From NCBI RefSeq assembly GCF_009902005.1, contig NZ_WUTT01000001.1, positions 1,826,227 through 1,890,226 on the forward strand: DNA of 64,000 nt, in the 5' to 3' direction. Below, one piece after another: positions 43,043 through 51,923 of the stretch. Position 1 is the first letter of the stretch; each line of letters starts with the position of its first letter. The DNA comes from Halomonas alimentaria. GTDB taxonomy: Bacteria > Pseudomonadota > Gammaproteobacteria > Pseudomonadales > Halomonadaceae. A program made the position numbers and the translations under genes. The notes beneath the pieces were generated by a model, which was not told the origin of the DNA, searched no databases, and saw only the letters and a list, made by a program, of their open reading frames with translations.

Positions 43043-43768
43043 ATGACTGATCCCGAACTAAGCCGGCCGCAGCTGCCCGTGGCTGGCCTGACCCCCATGA
43101 CCACCCTGGATTACCCCGACCACCTGGCCAGCGTGATCTTCCTGCAGGGCTGTCCCCTGCGATGTGGCTACTGTCACAACCCGCAAATGCTCGAACCGAG
43201 AAGGGCCAAACCCGATGAGTGGGAGAAGATCGAGGCCTTCCTGGATACGCGCCGGGGCCTGCTCGAAGGAGTGGTGTTCAGCGGCGGCGAGCCCACATTG
43301 CACGCCGACTTGCCGCTGGCCGCCGCGCGGGTTCGCGCCCTGGGTTTCAAGGTCGGGCTGCATACCGCCGGCGTCTATCCCCGGCGCCTGTCGGCGATGC
43401 TGCCCTATCTCGACTGGGTGGGGCTGGACGTGAAGGGACCTGCCACGCAGTTCGACGCCATCGCCGGTCGAGCCGGCATGGGCGCCGCCCATCAGGAGAG
43501 CCTGGCCCAGCTGCTGGCGAGTGGCATCACATTCGAATGTCGCACCACGGTCCACTGGCGCGACCTCGATCTGGAAGACCTGGACGGCCTGGCATTGGAC
43601 CTCGCCTCACAAGGCGTGGAGCACTATGCCATCCAGGTCGCACGCACGGGGCAGTGCCTTGACGAGACCTATGCCCGCCCAGTGACGCGGGCGCCCTCGA
43701 CTGCCCATCTGCAGGCGCTCGTGGAGCGCCTGCAGCCCGCCTTCCGGCATCTGGAACTGCGTTTATGA
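43043..43768 (+). CDS. nrdG: Anaerobic ribonucleotide reductase activating enzyme
   Basis: This 241-residue radical SAM enzyme installs the glycyl radical. The cluster motif C37-x3-C41-x2-C44 lies in QGCPLRCGYCHNPQM, and VFSGGEPTLHADLP is the SAM-binding GGE region. Here its target glycine lies on the separate 53-residue protein encoded immediately upstream. It is longer than E. coli NrdG (154 residues) and of the pseudomonad type. Confidence 0.92.
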   Translation: MTDPELSRPQLPVAGLTPMTTLDYPDHLASVIFLQGCPLRCGYCHNPQMLEPRRAKPDEWEKIEAFLDTRRGLLEGVVFSGGEPTLHADLPLAAARVRALGFKVGLHTAGVYPRRLSAMLPYLDWVGLDVKGPATQFDAIAGRAGMGAAHQESLAQLLASGITFECRTTVHWRDLDLEDLDGLALDLASQGVEHYAIQVARTGQCLDETYARPVTRAPSTAHLQALVERLQPAFRHLELRL

Positions 43769-43891
43769 AGTATTTGAGCCATGGATTCTTCTCGGCCAAT
43801 GGTTCGTACCATGGACAATTACACCTAGGGGCTAAACACCTAGACTGAAAACACCTTGGCATCTGGCCCGAGTGGCGGGAGCCACTTCAGC

Positions 43892-44344
43892 TCATTGAAG
43901 ATGCACCGCCTCGAAGCGGGCAAGTGCCTCGCCCTCTTCACCGACGAGCGTCAAGTTTTCGCCCTCAACCTGCCAGTTGGTGATGTCGCCGAGCGCATCG
44001 AGAAATTCTCGTTCGAGCTCCATCACTTCGCCAGGGCAGGCCATCATGGTGGTAGCAAGCTGACCGAAAGTTAACCGATCGCCGTCGCGTTCATAGTCAC
44101 CCATCATGCGGTTGCAACCGGTGGAGCCTGCCAGGCGGGCGTCATCGGCATGCAGCACCAGATGAGCCTCGCGCGCCTCATCAATGGTCACCGCCTGGCG
44201 CTCACCCACCGTCACCAGCTTCCAGTAGGTATTCTCCAGGGGCTCATTGGCAGTATCACCACCCGAGGTCGCATCAAACCCGGCACACCCGGCAAGAGCC
44301 AGGGTGCCGACCAGCAGTGCCGCAAGCGAATACTTCTGTTTCAT
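43892..44344 (-). CDS. META-domain (HslJ-like) lipoprotein
   Basis: This 150-residue outer-membrane-type lipoprotein is read from ATG 44344 (GGAG upstream). The lipobox LALAGC gives lipidated C20. The META domain contains LENTYWKLVTVGERQAVT, GSTGCNRMMGDYERDGDRLT and a MMACPGEVMELEREFLDAL segment with the usual Cys. HslJ proteins are linked to heat and novobiocin tolerance; the role here is unknown. Confidence 0.85.
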   Translation of the reverse strand: MKQKYSLAALLVGTLALAGCAGFDATSGGDTANEPLENTYWKLVTVGERQAVTIDEAREAHLVLHADDARLAGSTGCNRMMGDYERDGDRLTFGQLATTMMACPGEVMELEREFLDALGDITNWQVEGENLTLVGEEGEALARFEAVHLQ

Positions 44345-44463
44345 CGTGGTCACTCCATTGCCATTCATGAGGATTATCAGACCATCCCACGGCATAAGGT
44401 TCCGAGTCTTGTGATGAAATAGCGAGCCGCCGAATGTGCCCACCGCCTGCACACGATCATGCT

Positions 44464-45119
44464 TCATCGCTCCGCCTTGATCAGCGCCGGATCATCGTCT
44501 ACCGGCTTGTTGACCCTCGGGCTTACCGGCCAGTGGGTCAGCCGATCGTGAGGAAGGTGGTGAACCAGGTGGCGGATCGTCTCGCGGTCGGTCAGGTCGG
44601 GATCGAGCCAGGGCTCCAGGCTCTGTTGATCCAGGATCAGTGGCATGTGCGGGTGGATTACCTTGGCAACGCCGCGGGCAGGCTCGGTGGGGATGGCGCA
44701 GCCGGACTTGCCGTCCGGGCGCTCGGTCCAGATTCCGGCGAACCACAGCGGCTCGCCGTCACCGCGGGTCAGGTAGTGGGGCTGCTTGCGACCGTCCACT
44801 GCCAGCCACTCGTACCAGCCGTCTGCCGGCACCAGGCAGCGGTGATGGGCGAAGGCACCGCGGAAGTAAGGTGAGGTGGCAACCTTCTCGACGGTGGCGT
44901 TGATGGGCTGCGGGGCCTTGTCATCCGCCCAGTGAGGCCGGTAGCCCCACCACAGCGCATCGAGGCTCAGCTGGCCGCTGTCGTCATGCGGGCGCACCGC
45001 CGAAATCCAGGTCCCGGCGCGACGTTGTACCGAGGCATCAGCGCAGCCTCGGCCAGCGGCAGCTTCAGCGAGCGCGCCAGGCTGGGGAAGTCGGAGTAGA
45101 GGGCGAAGCGACCGCACAT
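44464..45119 (-). pseudogene. SRAP/YedK-type DNA-protein crosslink shield gene with a one-base frameshift
   Basis: The family crosslinks to abasic sites in single-stranded DNA. From ATG 45119 the text is MCGRFALYSDFPSLARSLKL, with the catalytic Cys2 and YNVAPG motif, but near 45012-45016 one base is missing (GCGCCGGGACCTGG where GCGCCGGGCACCTGG is expected). The frame shifts out before TWISAVRPHD. The rest (WWGYRPHWA, DGWYEW with the conserved Glu, HPHMPLIL with the conserved His) continues intact to 44464. So the gene is either recently broken or carries a sequencing deletion. Confidence 0.8.
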
Positions 45120-45281
45120 AATCACACCTCTTTCAGCAGAAGGCTCGCGATGATCTGCGATTTAGAATGTCGTGTAGTTCGCTTCAGTTTAAGCAATGCG
45201 GCTTCTGCGTCCATGGGCAACTCGAGAAGCCTTGCCCTTAGCGGGTAGGCTCCCTGTTCTCGCGGGCGCTCTACAAATGTA
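45120..45281. other. Intergenic stretch upstream of the antiterminator-like element
   Basis: No protein gene is seen. As the only T-tailed hairpin nearby points along the plus strand, this stretch could hold a small plus-strand transcript, but no promoter is convincing. Confidence 0.35.
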
Positions 45282-45335
45282 GCTAAAGCGACGCCAAGAG
45301 ACCCGCTTTAGCATGTGATAAAGCGGGATTTTTTT
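45282..45335 (+). terminator. Terminator with competing antiterminator stem
   Basis: CCCGCTTTA (45302-45310) pairs with TAAAGCGGG (45319-45327), followed by seven Ts (45329-45335), a good rho-independent terminator on the plus strand. GCTAAAGCG (45282-45290) is perfectly complementary to CGCTTTAGC (45304-45312), so a mutually exclusive stem can form. No plus-strand gene ends shortly before or starts shortly after it. Confidence 0.6.
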
Positions 45336-45466
45336 ACTTCCTGATCATCAGGATATAAACACCCGCTAAAAATCTAACTCGAAAACAACAAATTCAAGCC
45401 ATTATAATAGCAAGGGCTTACTGTGAGAAAAAAGCTATTCCTTGGCTGGCGCGAACCATTCCACGA
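45336..45466. other. AT-rich intergenic stretch
   Basis: It separates the terminator-like element and the end of the catabolic operon. No gene is seen. Confidence 0.35.
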
Positions 45467-45799
45467 TTACAGCGACACAGGATTCTCTACTGTCATCGAG
45501 AGAAGCATGGCAGAAAGCGTCTTACCGTGGCCATCAAGATTCAGGGAACCATTCACCCCTCCTTGAAGGACATCATCTAGAACAAAATTAACTCCGAAAA
45601 GCTTCGGCAACGGGTAACGCCTAACATTGGTAACACCCCGATGAGAAAAAATCTCTGAGACACGCTTTTCAGTCAGTTGCCCTAAAAGCCAGTTGTAATG
45701 ATCTTCTCGATAAACAAAGACAGCAAGGTTAAGGCGATTCCCTTTATCACCAGCCCGGGCATGGGCAAAATCATGGAGAGTAAGCCGTTGACTATGCAT
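45467..45799 (-). CDS. AtuA-like C-terminal domain protein (ferredoxin-fold partner)
   Basis: This 110-residue protein is read from ATG 45799 (GGGAG eight bases upstream) and overlaps the larger AtuA-like gene by eight bases. FAHARAGDKGNRLNLAVFVY and YPLPKLFGVNFVLDDVLQGG match the small domain that is fused to the C-terminus of full-length AtuA-family proteins. Here it is a separate subunit that presumably binds the larger one. It is the last gene of a six-gene operon. Confidence 0.7.
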   Translation of the reverse strand: MHSQRLTLHDFAHARAGDKGNRLNLAVFVYREDHYNWLLGQLTEKRVSEIFSHRGVTNVRRYPLPKLFGVNFVLDDVLQGGVNGSLNLDGHGKTLSAMLLSMTVENPVSL

Positions 45800-47168
45800 G
45801 ATCACCGCTCCCATGGTTAATGCTGACTCTCGGCTTCACCTGCTCACGCCGAACAAGATAAGAAGCAGTTTTGAGACGACGTGTATGATGGCGTCGCACA
45901 CCGCCGCCTCCAGCTGGGCCGCAGCAATACAAAGCGAGCAACTCCTGCGTCGCCAGTTCGACAACATGACGCTGCCGGTGCTCCACAGCGAGACGCAGAC
46001 GAATATCTTCCGATAGGCTTTCTGGAATGTCGCGCCATGAGGCTGAATCACCATCGAACACGCTAGATATACCGATCAGGTCGAAGCGTGACTTCATATC
46101 AGCTGGGCAGCGATTTTCCAGGCGCTGACGTAGCGTATCTCTTGCCAGCTTGGCTCTCGCCAGTGCATTTGGTCCCGCATATGAAATTTCAGCTTCCCCT
46201 TGGTAACCCTCAAGGAAGCTAATGGTGGTCTTTAGCCTCTCCGGCGCCGGCCTTCCCCGCACACCCTTTACCGATACGCGGTCACGGCCTACTTGGCGAA
46301 CCTCAACACCAGTAAGGTCTAGGACCACATCTGGAGTCACGTAGGCGCTTGGATCGTGAATCTCATAGAGAAGCTGCTCTTTGACAGTCTGCTCGGTAAC
46401 CAACCCACCTGTCCCTGGCGGTTTCGTCACGACCAAGCTCCCATCGCGTTCCACCTCAACGATGGGGTACCCAAGGCTTGCCATGCCTGGAACATCCTTT
46501 GCGCCGGGATCAGCAAAATAACCACCTGTTACCTGAGCACCACACTCAATCAGGTGTCCCGCTAGAGTTCCAGCGGCTATTCGGTCCCAGTCGTCATAAG
46601 ACCAGCCATGATGGTGGCGCAGCGGTGCCAACGCCAAGGCAGGATCGGCAACACGCCCAGTAATTACCACCTGAGCTCTCTGGGATAGGGCATCCACCAG
46701 CGCATCAGCACCGAGATAAACATTTGCAGCTATCACATCATTTGGCTCTGGCAGCTCGCGGCGTTCACCTTCCCAGGGCTGCCAGTCGAGTGCATGCATC
46801 TCCTCGCGGACATCATCCCCCTGAATCACTGCGACGCGGGCATCATGAACGCCCGCACGTAAAGCCAGACCTGCTACACGGCGACGAGCCGCTTCGGGGT
46901 TCGCTGCACCGAAATTTCCCAGCACGGTGACATCATTGCGAAGGCAGTCACCGAGCACCGGTGAAAGGAATGCCTCCAGTAACGGTTCGTCTCCTCCATC
47001 AGGATCTTGAAGGCGAGCCAGTTGTGCCGCCGCCAGGGTTCGCTCTCCGAGTGTTTCAAACATCAGGGCCCGCGGTGCGTCATATCTGAGAAGCGCATCA
47101 ACCAACGGCACTGCGGCATCGGTACGGTCACCTGAGAATCCCGCTCCACAACCCACGACAACTGTCAT
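45792..47168 (-). CDS. AtuA-like DUF1446 protein
   Basis: This 458-residue protein has the DUF1446 features: VGCGAGFSGDRTDAAVPLVD at the N-terminus, FGAANPEAARRRVAGLALRA, the VVITGRVADPALALAPLRHH segment and GGYFADPGAKDVPGMASLGY. AtuA is needed for growth on acyclic terpenes such as citronellol, but the family is broad and its reaction is unclear. It overlaps the BKACE gene by four bases. The operon context (TAXI importer, hydroxyacyl-CoA dehydrogenase-like, BKACE) suggests breakdown of an imported hydroxy/keto acid. Confidence 0.8.
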   Translation of the reverse strand: MTVVVGCGAGFSGDRTDAAVPLVDALLRYDAPRALMFETLGERTLAAAQLARLQDPDGGDEPLLEAFLSPVLGDCLRNDVTVLGNFGAANPEAARRRVAGLALRAGVHDARVAVIQGDDVREEMHALDWQPWEGERRELPEPNDVIAANVYLGADALVDALSQRAQVVITGRVADPALALAPLRHHHGWSYDDWDRIAAGTLAGHLIECGAQVTGGYFADPGAKDVPGMASLGYPIVEVERDGSLVVTKPPGTGGLVTEQTVKEQLLYEIHDPSAYVTPDVVLDLTGVEVRQVGRDRVSVKGVRGRPAPERLKTTISFLEGYQGEAEISYAGPNALARAKLARDTLRQRLENRCPADMKSRFDLIGISSVFDGDSASWRDIPESLSEDIRLRLAVEHRQRHVVELATQELLALYCCGPAGGGGVRRHHTRRLKTASYLVRREQVKPRVSINHGSGDHA

Positions 47169-48001
47169 GTCCTATCCCCCGACGACGGCAAACCAAGGAA
47201 GGCTCGGGCCTGGCGGGGATCCATGAGTGTGCGACCGCTGGCTTGGATTCGCTCTCGCGCCTGTCGCACTAACTCGGCGTTATCCCTCACGGCACTGCCA
47301 TCAGGCCGCCAAAGGTTGTTCTCGAATCCCACACGAGCATGTCCCCCATGCCGTGCCGCCAATCCCATGCACTCAGCTTCTGTTGGCCCGAAGGCGCAGA
47401 CGGCCCAGCGGTCCCCCGGCGTTAAATTCTCGAGAAAGTCAGGGAGGCGGGCAGGATCTGCCACAGGTGGTGTCTCGTATCGCCCCAATACAAATAGCAA
47501 AAAGGCGCTTCCGGGTGGCAGCACCCCTGCTTCACGCAGCTGGTTGAAGTAAACCAGGTCTTCAGGGGAGTAGAGAATATATTGAACGCTGCTACCGCCT
47601 GTCTGGAGGTCACGGCATAGTTCTCCGCTAGCATCGACCTCCTCCCGGTCACCAAACAATTCACGTATCGCCACCGAGACTGCTTCAGGTCGTAGCTCTG
47701 ACAGCAGGTTCCTCTGCGCCTCAGGGTCATATCGCCCTCCTGCCTCGCTGGTCACCTGCAGCACCATCTCGTCACCGACAGCTGTTCGCACGGCGCTCAA
47801 CGCTTCTCGGTAAGCTCCCGCATCCAGGAGGTGGCGTCCATCGGGCTCTCTGACATGCAAGTGCATCATTGCTGCACCAGCATCTCGGCAGGCCACTGCG
47901 TCCGCGGCCAACGCCTCTGGTGTCAGTGGGATAGCGGGGTGGTCAGCATGAGTACGTCGCGCGCCGTTTGGGGCAACCATCAACAGGCAAGGGGTCGTCA
48001 T
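47165..48001 (-). CDS. Beta-keto acid cleavage enzyme (BKACE, DUF849)
   Basis: This 278-residue zinc enzyme transfers acetyl-CoA onto a beta-keto acid, giving acetoacetate and a new CoA ester. The HLH zinc pair (H47, H49 in AMMHLHVREPDG) and the LQVTSEAG strand are present, as is the C-terminal GFENNLWRPDG loop, which carries the conserved Glu. The substrate class depends on side-chain pocket residues that cannot be judged here. It overlaps both neighbours by four bases. Upstream lies a dehydrogenase that could supply the keto acid. Confidence 0.88.
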   Translation of the reverse strand: MTTPCLLMVAPNGARRTHADHPAIPLTPEALAADAVACRDAGAAMMHLHVREPDGRHLLDAGAYREALSAVRTAVGDEMVLQVTSEAGGRYDPEAQRNLLSELRPEAVSVAIRELFGDREEVDASGELCRDLQTGGSSVQYILYSPEDLVYFNQLREAGVLPPGSAFLLFVLGRYETPPVADPARLPDFLENLTPGDRWAVCAFGPTEAECMGLAARHGGHARVGFENNLWRPDGSAVRDNAELVRQARERIQASGRTLMDPRQARAFLGLPSSGDRT

Positions 48002-48930
48002 GACTGCACCTCCACATGCTCATCCGCCGGATCGATGGCCTGTTGCAGTGTCACCAGGCGAGCATCTCGTTGGGCAAAAAGCTCAGCCAGTGTTTGGCCA
48101 TGCGTAGCTTGCTCGACACCGGCCACTACGCTGGCTTTGAGGTTTTCATCCATCACTGGGGTGCCAAGACTCGACCAGCGGTACTGCTGGCTCGGCCCTA
48201 GATGCTCGAGATAGTGGCGAATCCCCCCCTTGCCACCACCCAAGTGGTAGGTCAGGAAAGGTCCCTGGATAGCCCAGCGCATCCCTGGCCCCGCTGTTAC
48301 TGCCCTGTCGATGTCTTCTACACTAGCGACTCCCTCCTGAAGCAGGTAGAGAGCCTCACGCCACAGCGCAGATGAAAGCCGGTTGGCAATATGCCCCACC
48401 ATTTCCTTTCGCATCACCACAGGCTGCTTGCCGATACTGCGGTAGAACGCAGCGAGCCTGTCCACCACCTCCGTGTCAGTACCGTAGAGCTCAACGAGAG
48501 GCACCAGGTGAGGCGGATTGAACGGGTGAGCGATTGCAATTCGCGAAGGCTCAGGGGCATCCAGCGCGATATCGGAGTGTTGGAGCGAAGACGTACTGCT
48601 GACGATCAGCGCAGCTTCTGGTGCCAGCCGTTGCATATCAGCAAGCAAGCCTCGCTTCAGTTCTATCGACTCCGGAGCGTTCTCTACCACTAGATCCGCC
48701 AACTCGACTGCTTCGGCCAGTGAGTGGCATACCTTGGGATGGCATGGAGAAGCGCCCAACGTGACCATATCGGCAGCCACGAGGTCTTCGAAAGTAGCCC
48801 TGGCCGAATCATCTGGGTCGAAGGCCCTGACCTCCAACCCCCGGGACAGGAAGTAGGCGGCCCAACTGACGCCGATGGTTCCGCAACCTATGATCGCAAT
48901 GTGAGTCATCGATGCAGCGTGATTATTCAT
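47998..48930 (-). CDS. 3-Hydroxyacyl-CoA dehydrogenase-like oxidoreductase (carnitine dehydrogenase type)
   Basis: This 310-residue NAD enzyme has the Rossmann motif IAIIGCGTIGVSWAAYFLSR (GxGxxG at 15-20), VVENAPESIELKRGLLADM, SSTSSLQHSDIA and AHPFNPPHLVPLVE with the catalytic His. The stand-alone length and the pairing with BKACE resemble L-carnitine dehydrogenase loci, where 3-dehydrocarnitine is the BKACE substrate; other beta-hydroxy acids are equally possible. ATG 48930 has GGGAG seven bases upstream. It overlaps the permease gene by four bases. Confidence 0.82.
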   Translation of the reverse strand: MNNHAASMTHIAIIGCGTIGVSWAAYFLSRGLEVRAFDPDDSARATFEDLVAADMVTLGASPCHPKVCHSLAEAVELADLVVENAPESIELKRGLLADMQRLAPEAALIVSSTSSLQHSDIALDAPEPSRIAIAHPFNPPHLVPLVELYGTDTEVVDRLAAFYRSIGKQPVVMRKEMVGHIANRLSSALWREALYLLQEGVASVEDIDRAVTAGPGMRWAIQGPFLTYHLGGGKGGIRHYLEHLGPSQQYRWSSLGTPVMDENLKASVVAGVEQATHGQTLAELFAQRDARLVTLQQAIDPADEHVEVQS

Positions 48931-50804
48931 GATGATGCTCCCTGCAGCTGGTTACGACGTGCCACGTTCCAAGCCCAGCCATACAGGGCAAACAGGCCGA
49001 TGACGCCAACGAGACCAGGTGCAGCACCCGGCAACACGGCTAATACTCCGACGGTCGACAGTATTGCGGCATCCAGCAAGCGTCGCCCCGTCAAGCGTGC
49101 GCCTCCCAACACTCCGGCAAATGCAAGGACGAAAGCCAGGGCACGAAGCGCCGCCACGGTGATGTCCCACGCATCCCCCATACCAATCAACGCGGGGTAG
49201 GCCAGAATCAGGAATGGAATGATGTAGGTAGTCGCTCCAAGTCGAACGGCATGACCCGCCACCTGCAACCAGCCCGCCTGCGCTATGCCAGCAGCAACGA
49301 ATACCGCAATACACACAGGGGGCGTGATCACCGAGATCGTAGCGAAGTAGAAAACAAAGAGGTGGGCGACCAGCGGCTCAACCCCCATGCGAGTCAGCGC
49401 AGGGGCAAGAACAGCAGCCACCAGCACGTAAGCCGCTGTGGTGGGAATCCCCATGCCCATGATGAGACAGATGCCAGCAACGATCAGGGCTACCAGGAAA
49501 AGCTGCTCACCAGCGAAGCTCACCACCAGGGTCGATAACGTCACACCGATCCCCGTCATATTGAGCATGGCGACAAGGATCTGCGCTCCCGCCAATAGAA
49601 CACCGATGATTACCATGCCCTTGCCGGCATCTTCCAACCCGGTCATAAGCATGCGCACCATCTTTCGGGGTGGCATACGGTCAAGCACCCCGAAGGTCAC
49701 ATAGGACACCAGCAGTAGCGCAATACCCAGAAACGCCGAGTACTGGATCGAATAGCCCTGGAGTACCCCACCGAACAGGCCCCCGAGGGCCGCCAAAATC
49801 GGGATAATACGCTTGAACTGCAAAACGTCTGGCCAGCGCGGCAAGTCGGCCTCCGGCACCAGTGGCAGAGAGCGCCGCACTGCTACCAGATGAATGGTGA
49901 AAAACACCGCTATGTAGAAGAGCACCGCAGGCAACAGCGCAGCCAGGGCGATGGTGACGTAACTGATACCCAGGATCTCGGCCATGATAAAAGCAGCAGC
50001 CCCCAGTATGGGTGGCGCAATCTGACCGCCTGTCGATGCTACGGACTCGACTCCACCGGCGAAGGCCGCGGGGTACTTCAATCGCTTCATCATGGGAATG
50101 GTAAAGTTGCCCGTCGTCGCGACGTTGGCGACAGCACTTCCACTGACCATGGCAAATAAACTGGAAGCGACGGTGGCAATCTTGGCCGCGCCTCCTTGGC
50201 TTCGGCCGCCGATACGCATGGAGAGGTCAATGAACGTCTGACCGCCCCCCGTATGCAACAGTAATGAACCGAATAGGACAAACGCCGCAATCGTAGTCGC
50301 CGCCACGCCCAGCAGCATGCCCCAAACGCCCAGGTCGCCAAGGAAGATCGTTTCGGTAACAAAGGCTGTATCAAAGCCTCGGTGGCTCAACGGTCCGGAG
50401 AGGTGGTTACCAAAAAGCGCATAGGCAATACCAAGGGCGACGAGCGCTGGAAAGATCCAGCCAATGGCACGCCGCGCAACTTCAAGGATGCTCACTACCA
50501 AGATACCCGCCAGCAGCATGTCCTGAGTGGTGGCCCAGGGCAGTGTCGTCAGGATCTCCTCCGACTTCACGGTGACGTAGAGACAGGCCGTAATGGCACC
50601 GGCGGCTAGCAACAAATCAATGACTATACCCACTGGGCGCCAGGACTTGCCCGCACCCAGGGGGAAACTGAGAAGGCCCAGCCCGATCACCAGCGCAAGG
50701 AAGACGCTTCGATGTACCAGGCTATCGAATGGCCCTGTTGCCGAGGTGTAAAAGATGAAGCCCCCAAGCACCAGGGCGACCAGCATCAGGCATGTATTAC
50801 GCAT
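48927..50804 (-). CDS. TRAP transporter fused permease (TAXI-type DctQM fusion)
   Basis: This 625-residue membrane protein combines a four-segment DctQ-like start with the large DctM-like permease (GSAVANVATTGNFTIPMMKR, then VESVASTGGQIAPPILGAAA and MGMGIPTTAAYVLVAAVLAP), the arrangement of TAXI-TRAP systems. It works with the TAXI binding protein encoded 18 bases upstream to bring in the operon's carbon source. Confidence 0.92.
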   Translation of the reverse strand: MRNTCLMLVALVLGGFIFYTSATGPFDSLVHRSVFLALVIGLGLLSFPLGAGKSWRPVGIVIDLLLAAGAITACLYVTVKSEEILTTLPWATTQDMLLAGILVVSILEVARRAIGWIFPALVALGIAYALFGNHLSGPLSHRGFDTAFVTETIFLGDLGVWGMLLGVAATTIAAFVLFGSLLLHTGGGQTFIDLSMRIGGRSQGGAAKIATVASSLFAMVSGSAVANVATTGNFTIPMMKRLKYPAAFAGGVESVASTGGQIAPPILGAAAFIMAEILGISYVTIALAALLPAVLFYIAVFFTIHLVAVRRSLPLVPEADLPRWPDVLQFKRIIPILAALGGLFGGVLQGYSIQYSAFLGIALLLVSYVTFGVLDRMPPRKMVRMLMTGLEDAGKGMVIIGVLLAGAQILVAMLNMTGIGVTLSTLVVSFAGEQLFLVALIVAGICLIMGMGIPTTAAYVLVAAVLAPALTRMGVEPLVAHLFVFYFATISVITPPVCIAVFVAAGIAQAGWLQVAGHAVRLGATTYIIPFLILAYPALIGMGDAWDITVAALRALAFVLAFAGVLGGARLTGRRLLDAAILSTVGVLAVLPGAAPGLVGVIGLFALYGWAWNVARRNQLQGASS

Positions 50805-50822
50805 GGGACCGGGCTCCTGGGA

Positions 50823-51794
50823 TTATTCCACTGGCTTCAGGTGGTCAGGAATCTCATAGCCCTGCTCTTCGAAGTAGCGAGCCGCTCCAGGGTGGAAAGG
50901 CACGGTGCCACTTTCGAGGGTGAGCTCTGCCAGGTCCACATCCGCCAGGTTGGCCAGTGCGCTGACCTGCGGATCCGGATTCTCCATCACCGCCTTGACG
51001 ATCTCATAGGCCGTATCTTCATCGAGATCCGGCGAAGAGTGCATGGCGAGGCCAAAGCTCCAAGTGGTATAGGCCGGGATGCCATCAGCTGCGCCTTCCG
51101 GAATATCGACTACCGAGATGTCAGGCATCTCTTCGCGAAGTGTGTTTGCCTGTTCATCAGTCAGTGACAGCACTTCAATCGGCGTGAAGGTGGCGATATC
51201 CAGCGATGAACCGTCGAGCTTGTTGCCTACGCCAGACTTGACGTAGCCCGCCATTCGATTGTCTTTGACCCCAGCTACCACGTCAGTAGTGGAACCACGA
51301 ACATACTCCGGGGAAATTCCCAAGGTCTCCATCACCGCCAACGTGGTCGCCTCAGTGGCTGAGCCAGTGATGCCCGGATTCAGCTTTACACCTTCCAGGT
51401 CGGCCATCGACGAGACCTCAGCATCCTGGCGCATCACCACATTCTGGGGAGCGGCGGAGTACACCCATAGCAGCCGATTATCAACGGGACGATCAGCGAA
51501 CTCACCTTCACCAGCGTAGGCGTGGTAGCCGACATTGGTGGTGACTAGCCCCATATCGACCTGATCGCGCAGGATTCGGCGTAGGTTATCGACGGTGGCT
51601 CCAGTTTCGACGACTGACGACCGGACGCCGTCGACTTCCTGATTGATGATCTGACCGACGGCCACGAAGTAGCCGTACTGACTGGAAGAGGTAGAAGTGG
51701 AGCCGATAAGCAGCTGTTCTTCGGCATGGGCAGCACCGGCCATCAGCCCGGCACTAAGCATGGCAGCTAGCAGTGGTGTCTTGTATGACGACAT
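50823..51794 (-). CDS. TAXI-family TRAP solute-binding protein
   Basis: This 323-residue protein has a signal peptide ending ...AGAAHA|EE near residue 24. TAXI landmarks are GSTSTSSSQYGYFVAVGQII near the N-terminus, VETGATVDNLRRILRDQVDM, KLNPGITGSATEATTLAVME and PFHPGAARYFEEQGY at the C-terminus. It is the first gene of the catabolic operon and is divergent from a LysR gene. Some TAXI proteins bind glutamate-like or aromatic acids; this ligand is unknown. Confidence 0.92.
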   Translation of the reverse strand: MSSYKTPLLAAMLSAGLMAGAAHAEEQLLIGSTSTSSSQYGYFVAVGQIINQEVDGVRSSVVETGATVDNLRRILRDQVDMGLVTTNVGYHAYAGEGEFADRPVDNRLLWVYSAAPQNVVMRQDAEVSSMADLEGVKLNPGITGSATEATTLAVMETLGISPEYVRGSTTDVVAGVKDNRMAGYVKSGVGNKLDGSSLDIATFTPIEVLSLTDEQANTLREEMPDISVVDIPEGAADGIPAYTTWSFGLAMHSSPDLDEDTAYEIVKAVMENPDPQVSALANLADVDLAELTLESGTVPFHPGAARYFEEQGYEIPDHLKPVE

Positions 51795-51923
51795 GGCGTT
51801 GCTCTCTCTGGTGTTGTCTGTTGTTAGCGTCCAGAAGACGAATGTCTTGCGACACCTTGAGCATGGGAAAGGATGCTGGTATATGTCTAATATAATTATT
51901 CGAATGAGACTTTTATTTTATTT

